This document shows positions 25,996 through 34,647 of a DNA stretch of 64,000 nt, piece by piece; positions within the stretch are counted from its first letter, which is position 1, and each line of letters begins with the position of its first letter. Under the pieces are notes generated by a model. The model ran no database searches, was not told where the DNA came from, and worked only from the letters and a program-made list of their open reading frames with translations. The translations under genes were made by a program, and so were the position numbers. Origin of the DNA: Ramlibacter montanisoli (GTDB lineage: Bacteria > Pseudomonadota > Gammaproteobacteria > Burkholderiales > Burkholderiaceae_C); the NCBI RefSeq assembly GCF_013087525.1, contig NZ_JABFCS010000002.1:124001-188000 (forward strand). The letters run 5' to 3'.

Positions 25996-26349
25996 TCAGG
26001 AGCCGCGGTAGGTGGAATAGCTCCACGGGCTCACCAGCAGCGGCACGTGGTAGTGCTGGTCGGCGTGGGCGATGCCGAAATCCAGCGTCACGCGGTCCAG
26101 GAAGGGCGGGTCCGGCAGCGCGATGCCGCGCGAGCGGAAGTACGCCGCCACCTCGAACACCAGCCGGTAGGTTCCCTTCTTCAGGTTCGCGTCGTCGAAC
26201 AGCGGCCCTTCCGGGTTGCGGCCGTCCGCGTTCAGCACGAAGCGCTTGACCAGCGCGGGCTCGCCCTGGCCCGTGGCATAGAGCTCCACCGCCATGCCGG
26301 GCGCCGGCGTGCCGTGCATGGTGTCGAGGACGTGCGTGCTGAGGCCCAT
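25996..26349 (-). CDS. uraH: 5-hydroxyisourate hydrolase (transthyretin-like)
   Basis: This 117-residue enzyme hydrolyses 5-hydroxyisourate to OHCU, the second step of urate breakdown. Family signatures are LSTHVLDTMHGTPAPGMAVE at the N-terminus, HYHVPLLVSPWSYSTYRGS at the end (the canonical YRGS tetrapeptide), and a conserved Arg in ALVKRFVLNADGR. The start MGLSTHVLD is at 26349. It is divergent from the GntR gene with a TGTATACA operator in between. Confidence 0.93.
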   Translation of the reverse strand: MGLSTHVLDTMHGTPAPGMAVELYATGQGEPALVKRFVLNADGRNPEGPLFDDANLKKGTYRLVFEVAAYFRSRGIALPDPPFLDRVTLDFGIAHADQHYHVPLLVSPWSYSTYRGS

Positions 26350-26376
26350 GGCGATCTCCGGGATTGTCCACCGGAG

Positions 26377-26384
26377 TGTATACA
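26377..26384. promoter_or_regulatory. TGTATACA operator in the uraH/GntR divergent region
   Basis: TGTATACA in context GGAGTGTATACACGT lies 28 bp upstream of the uraH start and 30 bp before the GntR gene. It is an exact match, including the flanking AG, to the site in front of puuD, suggesting a shared purine regulon with autoregulation. Confidence 0.65.
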
Positions 26385-26413
26385 CGTTTCTCCGCCCCGG
26401 CTATCATGGCCGC

Positions 26414-27079
26414 ATGCAGTCCTCCCCGACCCGCACCATCGTCGAGACGCTCACGCGCGCCATCGTCGAGCACCGGCTGCAGCCAGGCACCAAGCTCGCC
26501 GAGCAGAAGCTGGCCGACCACTTCGGCGTGTCGCGCACGCTGGTGCGGCAGGCCCTGTTCCAGCTGGTGCAGAAGCACCTGGTGCGCATGGAGCCGGCGC
26601 GTGGCGCTTTCGTCGCCGCGCCCACGGTGGAGGAGGCGCGCCAGGTGTTCCAGGTGCGGCGCCTGCTGGAAGCCGAGGTGGTGCGCGAGTTCATCCGCAA
26701 GGTGACGCCGGCCAGGCTGAAGGCGCTGCGCGAGCACATCGCGCAGGAGAAGGCCGCCATGGGCCGCGAGGACGCGAGCGAGCGCCAGCAGCTGCTGGGC
26801 GACTTCCACGTGCGCATCGCGGAGCTGGCCGACAACACGGTGCTGGCGCAGATCCTGCGTGACCTGGTGTCGCGCAGCTCGCTGATCACGCTGATGTACC
26901 AGCGGGACAGCTTCGCCGCGCATTCGCAGGAGGAGCACGTTGAGCTGGTGAAGGCGCTCGCCGCGAAGGACGAGAAGCGCGCCGTCAGGCTGATGGAAGA
27001 ACACCTGCTGCACGTGGAGGAAAGCCTCGCCTTCGACCGCCCCGTCCCCACCCACGACATCGCCGTCGCCCTCGCCTGA
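26414..27079 (+). CDS. GntR/FadR-family regulator of purine catabolism
   Basis: This 221-residue regulator has an N-terminal winged HTH (EQKLADHFGVSRTLVRQALF) and a C-terminal all-helical FCD domain. The likely metal-binding residues are in LLGDFHVRIAELADN, SQEEHVELVKAL and EEHLLHVEE. FCD-type GntR proteins usually sense small carboxylates or ureides and bind TGTATACA-like sites. One such palindrome lies 30 bp upstream and another before puuD. The gene is followed after 10 bp by puuE. The effector is unknown; allantoin, allantoate or glyoxylate are candidates. Confidence 0.85.
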   Translation: MQSSPTRTIVETLTRAIVEHRLQPGTKLAEQKLADHFGVSRTLVRQALFQLVQKHLVRMEPARGAFVAAPTVEEARQVFQVRRLLEAEVVREFIRKVTPARLKALREHIAQEKAAMGREDASERQQLLGDFHVRIAELADNTVLAQILRDLVSRSSLITLMYQRDSFAAHSQEEHVELVKALAAKDEKRAVRLMEEHLLHVEESLAFDRPVPTHDIAVALA

Positions 27080-27089
27080 GCCACCCGCC

Positions 27090-28034
27090 ATGACCCACGT
27101 CTACGACTCCACCGCGCCCTACCCGCGCGACCTCGCCGGCTACGGCCGCAACCCGCCGCACGCGCAGTGGCCCGGCCAGGCACGCATCGCCGTGCAGTTC
27201 GTGCTGAACTTCGAGGAGGGCGGCGAGAACTCCGTGTTGCACGGTGACGCCGGCTCCGAGCAGTTCCTGTCGGAGATGTTCAACCCCGCGGCCTATCCCG
27301 AGCGGCACCTGAGCATGGAAGGCATCTACGAATACGGCTCGCGCGCCGGCGTGTGGCGCATCCTGCGCGAGTTCGAGCGGCGCGGGCTGCCGCTCACCGT
27401 GTTCGGCGTCAGCACCGCGCTGGAGCGCTGCCCGGACGTCACGCAGGCCTTCGCGGAACTGGGACACGAGATCGCCTGCCATGGCTGGAAGTGGATCCAC
27501 TACCAGGGCACGCCGGAAGCGGTGGAGCGCGAGCACATGCGGCTGGCGATGGAGGGCATCGCGAGGCTCACGGGCGAGCGGCCGCTGGGCTGGTACACGG
27601 GACGCGACAGCCCGAACACGCGCCGTCTGGTGGCGGACTACGGCGGCTTCGACTACGACAGCGACTACTACGGCGACGACCTGCCCTTCTGGATGAAGGT
27701 GCGCAGGACCGACGGCAACACCGTGCCGCACCTGGTGGTGCCCTACACGCTGGACTGCAACGACATGCGCTTCGCGCTGCCCCAGGGCTACTCGCACGCC
27801 GATCCCTTCTTCCAGTACATGCGCGACAGCTTCGACGCGCTCTATGCCGAAGGCGACGAGGCGCCGAAGATGATGAGCGTCGGCATGCACTGCCGCCTGC
27901 TCGGGCGGCCGGGCCGCATCACCGCGCTGCAGCGCTTCCTGGACCACGTCGCCAAGCACGATCGCGTCTGGGTCTGCAGGCGCATCGACATCGCGCGCCA
28001 CTGGAAGCAGGTCCACCCTTACCAGGAGGGCTGA
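27090..28034 (+). CDS. puuE: PuuE-type allantoinase
   Basis: This 314-residue protein of the polysaccharide-deacetylase (NodB) fold hydrolyses allantoin to allantoate without the usual cyclic-amidohydrolase fold. Motifs are IAVQFVLNFEEGGENSVLHG, LGHEIACHGWKWIHYQG, TGRDSPNTRRLVADYGGFDY, and HCRLLGRPGRITALQRFLDH at the C-terminus. Length is normal. It is flanked by the GntR gene (10 bp upstream) and the uraD-allC fusion (1 bp downstream), forming one operon. Confidence 0.93.
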   Translation: MTHVYDSTAPYPRDLAGYGRNPPHAQWPGQARIAVQFVLNFEEGGENSVLHGDAGSEQFLSEMFNPAAYPERHLSMEGIYEYGSRAGVWRILREFERRGLPLTVFGVSTALERCPDVTQAFAELGHEIACHGWKWIHYQGTPEAVEREHMRLAMEGIARLTGERPLGWYTGRDSPNTRRLVADYGGFDYDSDYYGDDLPFWMKVRRTDGNTVPHLVVPYTLDCNDMRFALPQGYSHADPFFQYMRDSFDALYAEGDEAPKMMSVGMHCRLLGRPGRITALQRFLDHVAKHDRVWVCRRIDIARHWKQVHPYQEG

Positions 28035-28035
28035 C

Positions 28036-29836
28036 ATGCCCCTCACCATCGAACAAGTCAACGCCTCCGACACTGCCGAAGCCGCCCGCCTGCTGGACGG
28101 CCTCTACGAGCACTCGCCCTGGATCGCGCAGCAGGCGCTGGCCGCCCGGCCGTTCCGGTCCCTGAGCCACCTGAAGCAGGCGATGGCGGACATCGTGCGC
28201 CAGGCACCTGCGGAAAAACAGCTCGCGCTGATCCGCGCCCACCCCGAGCTCGCCGGCAAGGCGATGGTCTCCAGGACGCTGACGGCCGAATCCACCAACG
28301 AGCAGGGCAAGGCCGGACTGACCGACTGCACGCCCGAAGAGTTCGCGCGCATCCAGCAGCTCAACGCCGACTACAACGCGAAGTTCGGCTTTCCCTTCAT
28401 CCTGGCGGTGCGCGGGCCGCGCGGCACCGGCCTCACGCGCGGCGAGATCATCGCCACCTTCGCGCGGCGGCTGGACAACCCCCGATTTCGAGCGCGCCGA
28501 AGCGCTGCGCAACATCCACCGCATCGTGGAGCTGCGCCTGAACGACAAGTTCGGCGTGGAGCCGACGCTGGGCAACCTGGTGTGGGACTGGCAGGAGACG
28601 CTGGCGCAGCACAGCGACCCGGGCTTTGCCGAGAAGGGGCAGCTGACCGTCACCTACCTGACCGAAGCGCACCGGGCGGCGGCGAAGCAGATCGCCGCGG
28701 ACATGCGCGAGTGCGGTTTCGACAGCGTGGAGATCGACGCCGTGGGGAACGTCGTTGGGCGGCTTGATCCTGCTCCTCCCCCCTCCGGGGGAGGGCTGGG
28801 GTGGGGGCGCTACCTGCTGACCGGCTCCCACTACGACACCGTCCGCAACGGCGGCAAGTACGACGGCCGCCTGGGCATCTTCACGCCCATGGCCTGCGTG
28901 CGTGAGCTCGCGCGCTCCGGCCGGCGCCTGCCCTTCGGCATCGAGGTGGTCGCCTTCTCGGAGGAAGAAGGCCAGCGCTACAAGGCCACCTTCCTGGGCT
29001 CGGGCGCGCTGATCGGCCATTTCAACCCGGCCTGGCTGGACCAGAAGGACGCCGAGGGCGTCACCATGCGCGAAGCCATGCGCAACGCCGGCCTGCCCGC
29101 CACCATCGAGGCGATCTCCGCGCTCAAGCGCGACCCGGCGCGCTACCTCGGCTTCGTCGAGGTCCACATCGAGCAGGGTCCGGTGCTCAACGAACTCGAC
29201 ATCCCGCTGGGCATCGTCACCTCCATCAACGGCGGCGTGCGCTACCAGTGCGAGGTGAACGGCATGGCCAGCCACGCCGGCACGACCCCGATGGACCGCC
29301 GGCGCGACGCCGCGGTGGCCGTCGCCGAACTCGCGCTGTACGTGGAACAGCGTGCCGCGCGCGACGGCGACTCGGTCGGCACCATCGGCATGCTGCAGGT
29401 GCCCGGCGGCTCGATCAACGTGGTGCCGGGCCGCTGCCTGTTCTCGCTGGACCTGCGCGCGCCACGCGATCCGCAGCGCGATGCGCTGGTGGCCGACGTG
29501 CTGGCGAAGCTCGCGGAGATCTGCGAGCGGCGCGGCCTGCGCCACGGCGTGGAAGAGACCATGCGCGCCGCCGCCGCGCCGAGCGCCCCGCCCTGGCAGC
29601 AACGCTGGGAGCAGGCCGTGGAATCGCTGGGCGTGCCGCTGTACCGCATGCCCAGCGGCGCCGGGCACGACGCGATGAAGCTGCACGAAGTGATGCCGCA
29701 GGCCATGCTGTTCGTGCGCGGGCAGAACTCCGGCATCAGCCACAACCCGCTGGAATCCACCACCAGCGACGACATCCAGCTGGCCGTGCTGGCCTTCCAG
29801 CACCTGCTGGAGCAGCTGGCGAAGGAAATCCGATGA
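28036..29836 (+). CDS. uraD-allC: OHCU decarboxylase fused to allantoate amidohydrolase (frame break)
   Basis: The ~600-residue product joins two purine enzymes. Residues 1-~165 are UraD (ALIRAHPELAGKAMVSRTLT, FGFPFILAVRG), which decarboxylates OHCU to S-allantoin. Residues ~185-600 are an M20-family allantoate amidohydrolase with LLTGSHYDTVRNGGKYDGRL, EVVAFSEEEGQRYKATFLGS, VEVHIEQGPVLNE and QNSGISHNPLE. The frame shifts in the C5 run near 28481-28485 (LDNP, then DFERAEALRNIHRIVELRL). This fits two missing bases (C7 read as C5) or one extra. At 28775-28808 a REP-like sequence is translated as an in-frame low-complexity loop (PPPSGGGLGWG). The fusion links non-consecutive steps; PuuE acts between them. 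Confidence 0.85.
28775..28808. repeat. G/C-rich REP-like palindrome inside a coding region
   Basis: The run CCTCCCCCCTCC is followed by GGGGGAGGGCTGGGGTGGG, a palindromic C-run/G-run element with CCCTC/GAGGG arms. Sequences of this type are widespread between genes in high-GC proteobacteria (from memory). Here the element is read in frame in the AllC domain between GNVVGRLD and RYLLTGSHYDT. It contains C6, the only G or C run longer than five that I noticed in the window. Confidence 0.6.
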
Positions 29837-31053
29837 GCCCCCACGAGAAACTCGATGCCTGGATCGACGCCCACTTCGACGAGGAAGTGCGCTTCCTGCA
29901 GGAGCTGGTGCGCGTGCCCACCGACACGCCCCCGGGCAACAACGCGCCGCATGCGGAGCGCACCGCCGAACTGCTGAAGGGCTTCGGATTCGAGGCCGAG
30001 AAGCATCCGGTGCCGGACGCGGAAGTCAAGGCGCACGGACTGCAGTCCATCACCAATGTGATCGTGCGGCGGCGCTACGGCGAAGGCCGCACCATCGCTC
30101 TGAACGCGCACGGCGACGTGGTGGCCCCCGGCGAGGGCTGGACCCGCGATCCCTATGGCGGCGAGATCGCCGACGGCAGGATCTACGGCCGCGCCACCGC
30201 CGTGAGCAAGGGCGACTTCGCCAGCTTCACCTTCGCGGTGCGCGCGCTGGAGTCGCTGCAGGCGAAGCTGAAAGGCGGCGTCGAACTGCACTTCACCTAC
30301 GACGAGGAAGTGGGCGGCGAGCTCGGTCCCGAGTGGCTGCTGAAGAACAAGCTGACCAAGCCGGACCTGCTGATCGCCGCCGGCTTCAGCTACGAGGTGG
30401 TGACCGCGCACAACGGCTGCCTGCAGCTGGAAGTCACCGTGCACGGCAAGATGGCGCACGCGGCGATCCCGGACAGCGGCATCGATGCGCTGCAGGGCGC
30501 GGTGAAGATCCTCAATGCCCTGTATGCGCAGAACGCGCTGTACAAGCAGGTCACGTCCAAGGTCACCGGCATCAAGCACCCCTATCTGAACGTGGGACGG
30601 ATCGAAGGCGGCACCAATACCAACGTGGTCCCCGGCAAGGTGGTGTTCAAGCTCGATCGCCGCATGATCCCGGAGGAGAACCCGCAGGAAGTGGAGGCGA
30701 AGGTGCGGCAGGTGATCGCCGACGCAGCCGCCGGCTTCGCGGGCACGGTGGAGATCCGCCGCCTGCTGCTGGCCAACTCGCTTCGGCCGCTGCCGGGCGG
30801 CGAGGCCCTGGTGCAGGCGATCCAGAAGCACGGGAAGGCGCTGTTCGGGCAGGACATCCCCGCGATGGGCACGCCGCTGTACACCGACGTGCGCCTCTAT
30901 GCGGCCGCCGGAATCCCGGGCGTCATCTACGGCGCCGGGCCACGCACCGTGCTGGAATCCCACGCCAAGCGCGCCGACGAACGCCTGGAACTGGAAGACC
31001 TGCGCCGCGCGACCAAGGTGATCGCCCGGACGCTCTACGACCTGCTGGCCTGA
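29833..31053 (+). CDS. M20 (ArgE/DapE-type) metallo-amidohydrolase in the purine operon
   Basis: This 406-residue zinc hydrolase overlaps the preceding stop (ATGA). Metal-binding segments are IALNAHGDVVAPGEGW, the catalytic pair in FTYDEEVGGELGPEWL and VLESHAKRADERLELEDL near the C-terminus. The dimerisation insert is present (HGKMAHAAIPDSGID). It is not the allantoate enzyme, which is encoded upstream. In this operon it may act on a ureido or N-acyl product. The exact reaction is unknown; ArgE, DapE and acylase paralogues cannot be told apart by sight. Confidence 0.8.
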   Translation: MSPHEKLDAWIDAHFDEEVRFLQELVRVPTDTPPGNNAPHAERTAELLKGFGFEAEKHPVPDAEVKAHGLQSITNVIVRRRYGEGRTIALNAHGDVVAPGEGWTRDPYGGEIADGRIYGRATAVSKGDFASFTFAVRALESLQAKLKGGVELHFTYDEEVGGELGPEWLLKNKLTKPDLLIAAGFSYEVVTAHNGCLQLEVTVHGKMAHAAIPDSGIDALQGAVKILNALYAQNALYKQVTSKVTGIKHPYLNVGRIEGGTNTNVVPGKVVFKLDRRMIPEENPQEVEAKVRQVIADAAAGFAGTVEIRRLLLANSLRPLPGGEALVQAIQKHGKALFGQDIPAMGTPLYTDVRLYAAAGIPGVIYGAGPRTVLESHAKRADERLELEDLRRATKVIARTLYDLLA

Positions 31054-31246
31054 GCGCACCCGTCATCGGCCTCCACAGGCTCTGCAGCCGGGACGAAAGC
31101 GACGATGCCGCGTCTCCCCTCAGCTGACGACTTCCTTACATCGCGCGGCGGCTCTCAGGGATAGTCCCGACGCGTCGAGTGCCCGCGCGTCAGATGCGCG
31201 TCAGCCAGGCTGCCGAAGCTGAACTCTCCAACAAACAGGAGACATC

Positions 31247-32947
31247 ATGGCTGTGGCATCCAGCGCCGGCGCGACGCCGGTGGCAACCAGCGGTGCGATG
31301 ACGCGCGAGGAAAAGAAGGTGATCTTCGCCTCCTCGCTCGGCACCGTGTTCGAGTGGTACGACTTCTACCTGTACGGATCGCTCGCCGCGATCATCGCCA
31401 AGCAGTTCTTCTCGGGCCTCGATCCGACCTCGGCCTACATCTTCGCGCTGCTGGCGTTCGCCGCCGGCTTCCTGGTGCGTCCCTTCGGCGCCATCGTGTT
31501 CGGCCGCCTGGGCGACATGATCGGCCGCAAGTACACCTTCCTGGTGACGATCCTGATCATGGGCGCGTCGACCTTCATCGTCGGCCTGCTTCCCAGCTAC
31601 GCGGCGATCGGCATTGCCGCCCCGGTGATCCTGATCGCGCTGCGCATGCTGCAGGGCCTGGCCCTCGGCGGCGAGTACGGCGGTGCCGCGACCTACGTCG
31701 CCGAGCACGCACCGCACGGCAAGCGCGGCGCCTACACCTCGTGGATCCAGACCACCGCGACGCTGGGCTTGTTCCTGTCGCTGCTGGTGATCCTGGGCGT
31801 GCGCAACTTCCTGGGCGAGAAGGAGTTCGGTGACTGGGGCTGGCGCATTCCCTTCCTGCTGTCCATCGTGTTGCTCGGCATCTCGGTGTGGATCCGCCTG
31901 AGCCTGAACGAATCGCCTGCCTTCCAGAAGATGAAGGCCGAAGGCAAGACTTCCAAGGCGCCGCTGGCCGAGTCCTTCGGCCAGTGGAAGAACCTGAAGA
32001 TCGTGATCCTGGCGCTGCTGGGCCTCACCGCCGGCCAGGCGGTCGTGTGGTACACGGGCCAGTTCTACGCCCTGTTCTTCCTCACGACCATCGCGAAGGT
32101 CGACATCACCACGGCCAACCTGCTGATCGCCGCCTCGCTGCTGATCGGCACGCCCTTCTTCATCCTGTTCGGTTCGCTGTCCGACCGGATCGGGCGCAAG
32201 CCGATCATCATGGCGGGCTGCCTGCTGGCCGCGCTCACCTACTTCATGGTGTTCCCGATGCTGCTGAAGGCCGCCAATCCCGGCATCGTGGCCGCGCAGC
32301 AGGCGACCAAGGTGACGGTCACGGCCGATCCCGCGCAGTGCTCGTTCCAGGGCAGCCCGATCGCGCGCGACATCGACTTCACGTCCTCGTGCGACATCGC
32401 CAAGCGGGCGCTGACCCAGTCCTACGTGCCGTACGAGAACAAGGCGGGCGCCGCCGGTTCCGTCGCGACGATCACGCTGGGCGACAAGGTGCTGACCGCG
32501 CCGACGGGCACGCTGAACGAGGCGCGCAACGGCTTCTCCGCGGAGAGCACCAAGGCCATCGCCGACTTCCGCAAGGGCCTGGGCGACACCGCCAAGGCCG
32601 CGGGCCTGACGCAGGCCGCGGACACGGCGAAGATGAACAAGGGCATGGTGCTGGCCATCCTGGTGTACCTGGTGATCCTGGTGACCATGGTGTACGGCCC
32701 GATCGCGGCCATGCTGGTGGAGCTGTTCCCCACCCGCATCCGCTACACCTCCATGAGCCTGCCGTACCACATCGGCAACGGCTGGTTCGGCGGCCTGCTG
32801 CCCACCACCGCCTTCGCCATGGTGGCCGCCACCGGCGACATCTTCTACGGCCTGTGGTACCCGGTGATCGTGGCCGCGGGCACCTTCATCATCGGCATGC
32901 TGTTCATCCGCGAGACCAAGGACGTGGACATCTACGCGCGTGACTGA
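31247..32947 (+). CDS. MHS-type MFS transporter with soluble insertion
   Basis: This 566-residue proton symporter of the metabolite:H+ family has 12 predicted helices. MHS signatures include SSLGTVFEWYDFYLYGSLAA, FGRLGDMIGRKYTFLVT, LRMLQGLALGGEYGGAATYV and FGSLSDRIGRKPIIMAG. Between helices 8 and 9-like segments (residues ~345-464) lies an ~120-residue hydrophilic insert with two Cys (PAQCSFQG, SSCDIAKRAL). The preceding 193 bp (31054-31246) hold no gene; a Shine-Dalgarno AGGAGACA precedes the ATG. A terminator follows, so it is monocistronic. The substrate is probably a carboxylate or ureide. Confidence 0.85.
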   Translation: MAVASSAGATPVATSGAMTREEKKVIFASSLGTVFEWYDFYLYGSLAAIIAKQFFSGLDPTSAYIFALLAFAAGFLVRPFGAIVFGRLGDMIGRKYTFLVTILIMGASTFIVGLLPSYAAIGIAAPVILIALRMLQGLALGGEYGGAATYVAEHAPHGKRGAYTSWIQTTATLGLFLSLLVILGVRNFLGEKEFGDWGWRIPFLLSIVLLGISVWIRLSLNESPAFQKMKAEGKTSKAPLAESFGQWKNLKIVILALLGLTAGQAVVWYTGQFYALFFLTTIAKVDITTANLLIAASLLIGTPFFILFGSLSDRIGRKPIIMAGCLLAALTYFMVFPMLLKAANPGIVAAQQATKVTVTADPAQCSFQGSPIARDIDFTSSCDIAKRALTQSYVPYENKAGAAGSVATITLGDKVLTAPTGTLNEARNGFSAESTKAIADFRKGLGDTAKAAGLTQAADTAKMNKGMVLAILVYLVILVTMVYGPIAAMLVELFPTRIRYTSMSLPYHIGNGWFGGLLPTTAFAMVAATGDIFYGLWYPVIVAAGTFIIGMLFIRETKDVDIYARD

Positions 32948-32968
32948 CCCGGCCTTGCGCCTGCAGGA

Positions 32969-32990
32969 GGCCCGCTTCGGCGGGCCTTTT
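32969..32990 (+). terminator. rho-independent terminator
   Basis: A 7-bp stem GGCCCGC/GCGGGCC with the stable TTCG tetraloop is followed by TTTT, 22 bp after the stop of the MFS gene. Confidence 0.9.
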
Positions 32991-33110
32991 ATGGCGTGCC
33001 GCGGGCGCCCACGGCGGAATGGGCGGGGTCTAAGGGTTAGCCTGCACCCGAATGGGGCACCGGGGTCGGTATCTTCCTTGCTTTCCCAGCGAAGCAAGCA
33101 GGAGCAGTCC

Positions 33111-34631
33111 ATGACCCCCATCCAGAAACTCGCCGCGGGTGCGCTCGCAGCGGCCCTCGTCGTTGCCGCGCCCGCCTGGGCCGGCAAGAAGAACGACACG
33201 CTGAACATGGCGTACGACCAGGCGCCGGAGAGCGTGGACCCCTACTTCAACAACGTGCGCATCGGGGTGATCCTCACCGCCAACGTCTGGGACACCTTGC
33301 TCTACCGTGACCCGGTGACGCACGAATACAAGGGGCAACTGGCGAAGAGCTGGCGGCAGGTGGACGACAAGACGCTCGAATTCGAGCTGCGCCAGGGCAT
33401 CAAGTTCCACAACGGCGAGGACTTCGACGCCGACTCGGTGGTGCACACCCTCACCTTCGTCGCCGACCCGGCGAACAAGGCCGTGACGCAGCAGAACGTG
33501 CAGTGGATCCAGCGCGTGGACAAGATCGACCGCTACAAGGTGCGCGTGGTCAGCAAGGAGCCCTTCCCGGCGGCCAAGGACTACCTGGCCACCACGCTGG
33601 CGATCCTGCCCGCCAGGTACTACAAGGAAGTGGGCCCCAAGGGCATGAACGCCAAGCCGATCGGATCGGGCCCCTACAAGGTGGTGGAGCACGTCCCGGG
33701 CAAGTCGATCACGCTGGAGAAGTTCGACGGCTACTTCCGCGAGTCGCCGCGCACGCAGCCGAAGATCGGCAAGGTGCGCATCCGCTTCATCCCCGACCGC
33801 CAGACGCAGATGGCCGAAGTGCTGGCCGGCGGCGAGGAATTCATCATGCACGTGCCCAAGGACCAGGCGGAAAAGCTGCAGGCCGTGCCGCACCTGCAGG
33901 TGCTCAGCGGCAACACCATGCGCATCGTGTTCCTGCAGATGAACACGCTGGACGGCGCGCCCGCCCCGCAGCTGAAGGACCTGCGCGTGCGCAAGGCGAT
34001 CGCGCACGCGATCGACCGCGAGGCGATCATCAAGAACATCGTGGGCGGCGGCGCCGAGATGCTGCACACCATCTGCACGCCGTCGCAGGTGGGCTGCACG
34101 CACGAGGGCGCGCCGGTCTACAAGTACGACCCGGCGCTGGCGAAGAAGCTGCTGGCCGAAGCGGGCTACCCGAACGGCTTCGAGGTGGACATCCACGCCT
34201 ACCGCGAGCGCAACCAGACCGAGGCCATCATCAACTACCTGCAAGCGGTGGGCATCAAGGCCAAGCTGAACTTCATGCAGTACGCCGCCATGCGCGACCA
34301 GGTGCGCGCCAACAAGGCGGCGCTGGTGCACCAGACCTGGGGCTCCAACCTGGTGAACGACACCTCGGCGTCCACGCCCGTGTACTACGGCGGCGGCGCG
34401 GACGACATCGCGCGCAACCCGCAGATCAAGGACCTGCTGGACAAGGGCGACCACACGGTGGAACCCAAGGCGCGCAACGAGTACTACAAGAAGGCGCTCA
34501 ACCTGATCGCCGAGAACGCGTATTCGGTGCCGCTGTGGTCGCTGCCGGTGTATTACGTGGCGACCAGGGAATTGAACTTCCGCCCCTACGCCGACGAGCT
34601 GCCGCGTCTCTGGGAGATGAGCTGGAAGTAA
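33111..34631 (+). CDS. dipeptide/oligopeptide-type ABC substrate-binding protein
   Basis: This 506-residue family-5 solute-binding protein (DppA/OppA-like) has a signal peptide (KLAAGALAAALVVAAPAWA, then GK). Motifs are LNMAYDQAPESVDPYFNNV, GQLAKSWRQVDDKTLEFELR, IKFHNGEDFDADSVVHT, IGSGPYKVVEHVPGKSITLE and LKDLRVRKAIAHAIDREAII. It starts the operon SBP-permease-permease-ATPase-ATPase-M20. The ligand is likely a peptide or peptide-like amide cleaved by the terminal M20 hydrolase. The 163-bp upstream region contains the MFS terminator and a possible promoter, but no clear boxes. Confidence 0.85.
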   Translation: MTPIQKLAAGALAAALVVAAPAWAGKKNDTLNMAYDQAPESVDPYFNNVRIGVILTANVWDTLLYRDPVTHEYKGQLAKSWRQVDDKTLEFELRQGIKFHNGEDFDADSVVHTLTFVADPANKAVTQQNVQWIQRVDKIDRYKVRVVSKEPFPAAKDYLATTLAILPARYYKEVGPKGMNAKPIGSGPYKVVEHVPGKSITLEKFDGYFRESPRTQPKIGKVRIRFIPDRQTQMAEVLAGGEEFIMHVPKDQAEKLQAVPHLQVLSGNTMRIVFLQMNTLDGAPAPQLKDLRVRKAIAHAIDREAIIKNIVGGGAEMLHTICTPSQVGCTHEGAPVYKYDPALAKKLLAEAGYPNGFEVDIHAYRERNQTEAIINYLQAVGIKAKLNFMQYAAMRDQVRANKAALVHQTWGSNLVNDTSASTPVYYGGGADDIARNPQIKDLLDKGDHTVEPKARNEYYKKALNLIAENAYSVPLWSLPVYYVATRELNFRPYADELPRLWEMSWK

Positions 34632-34647
34632 ACCGCGAAAGCGGCCG

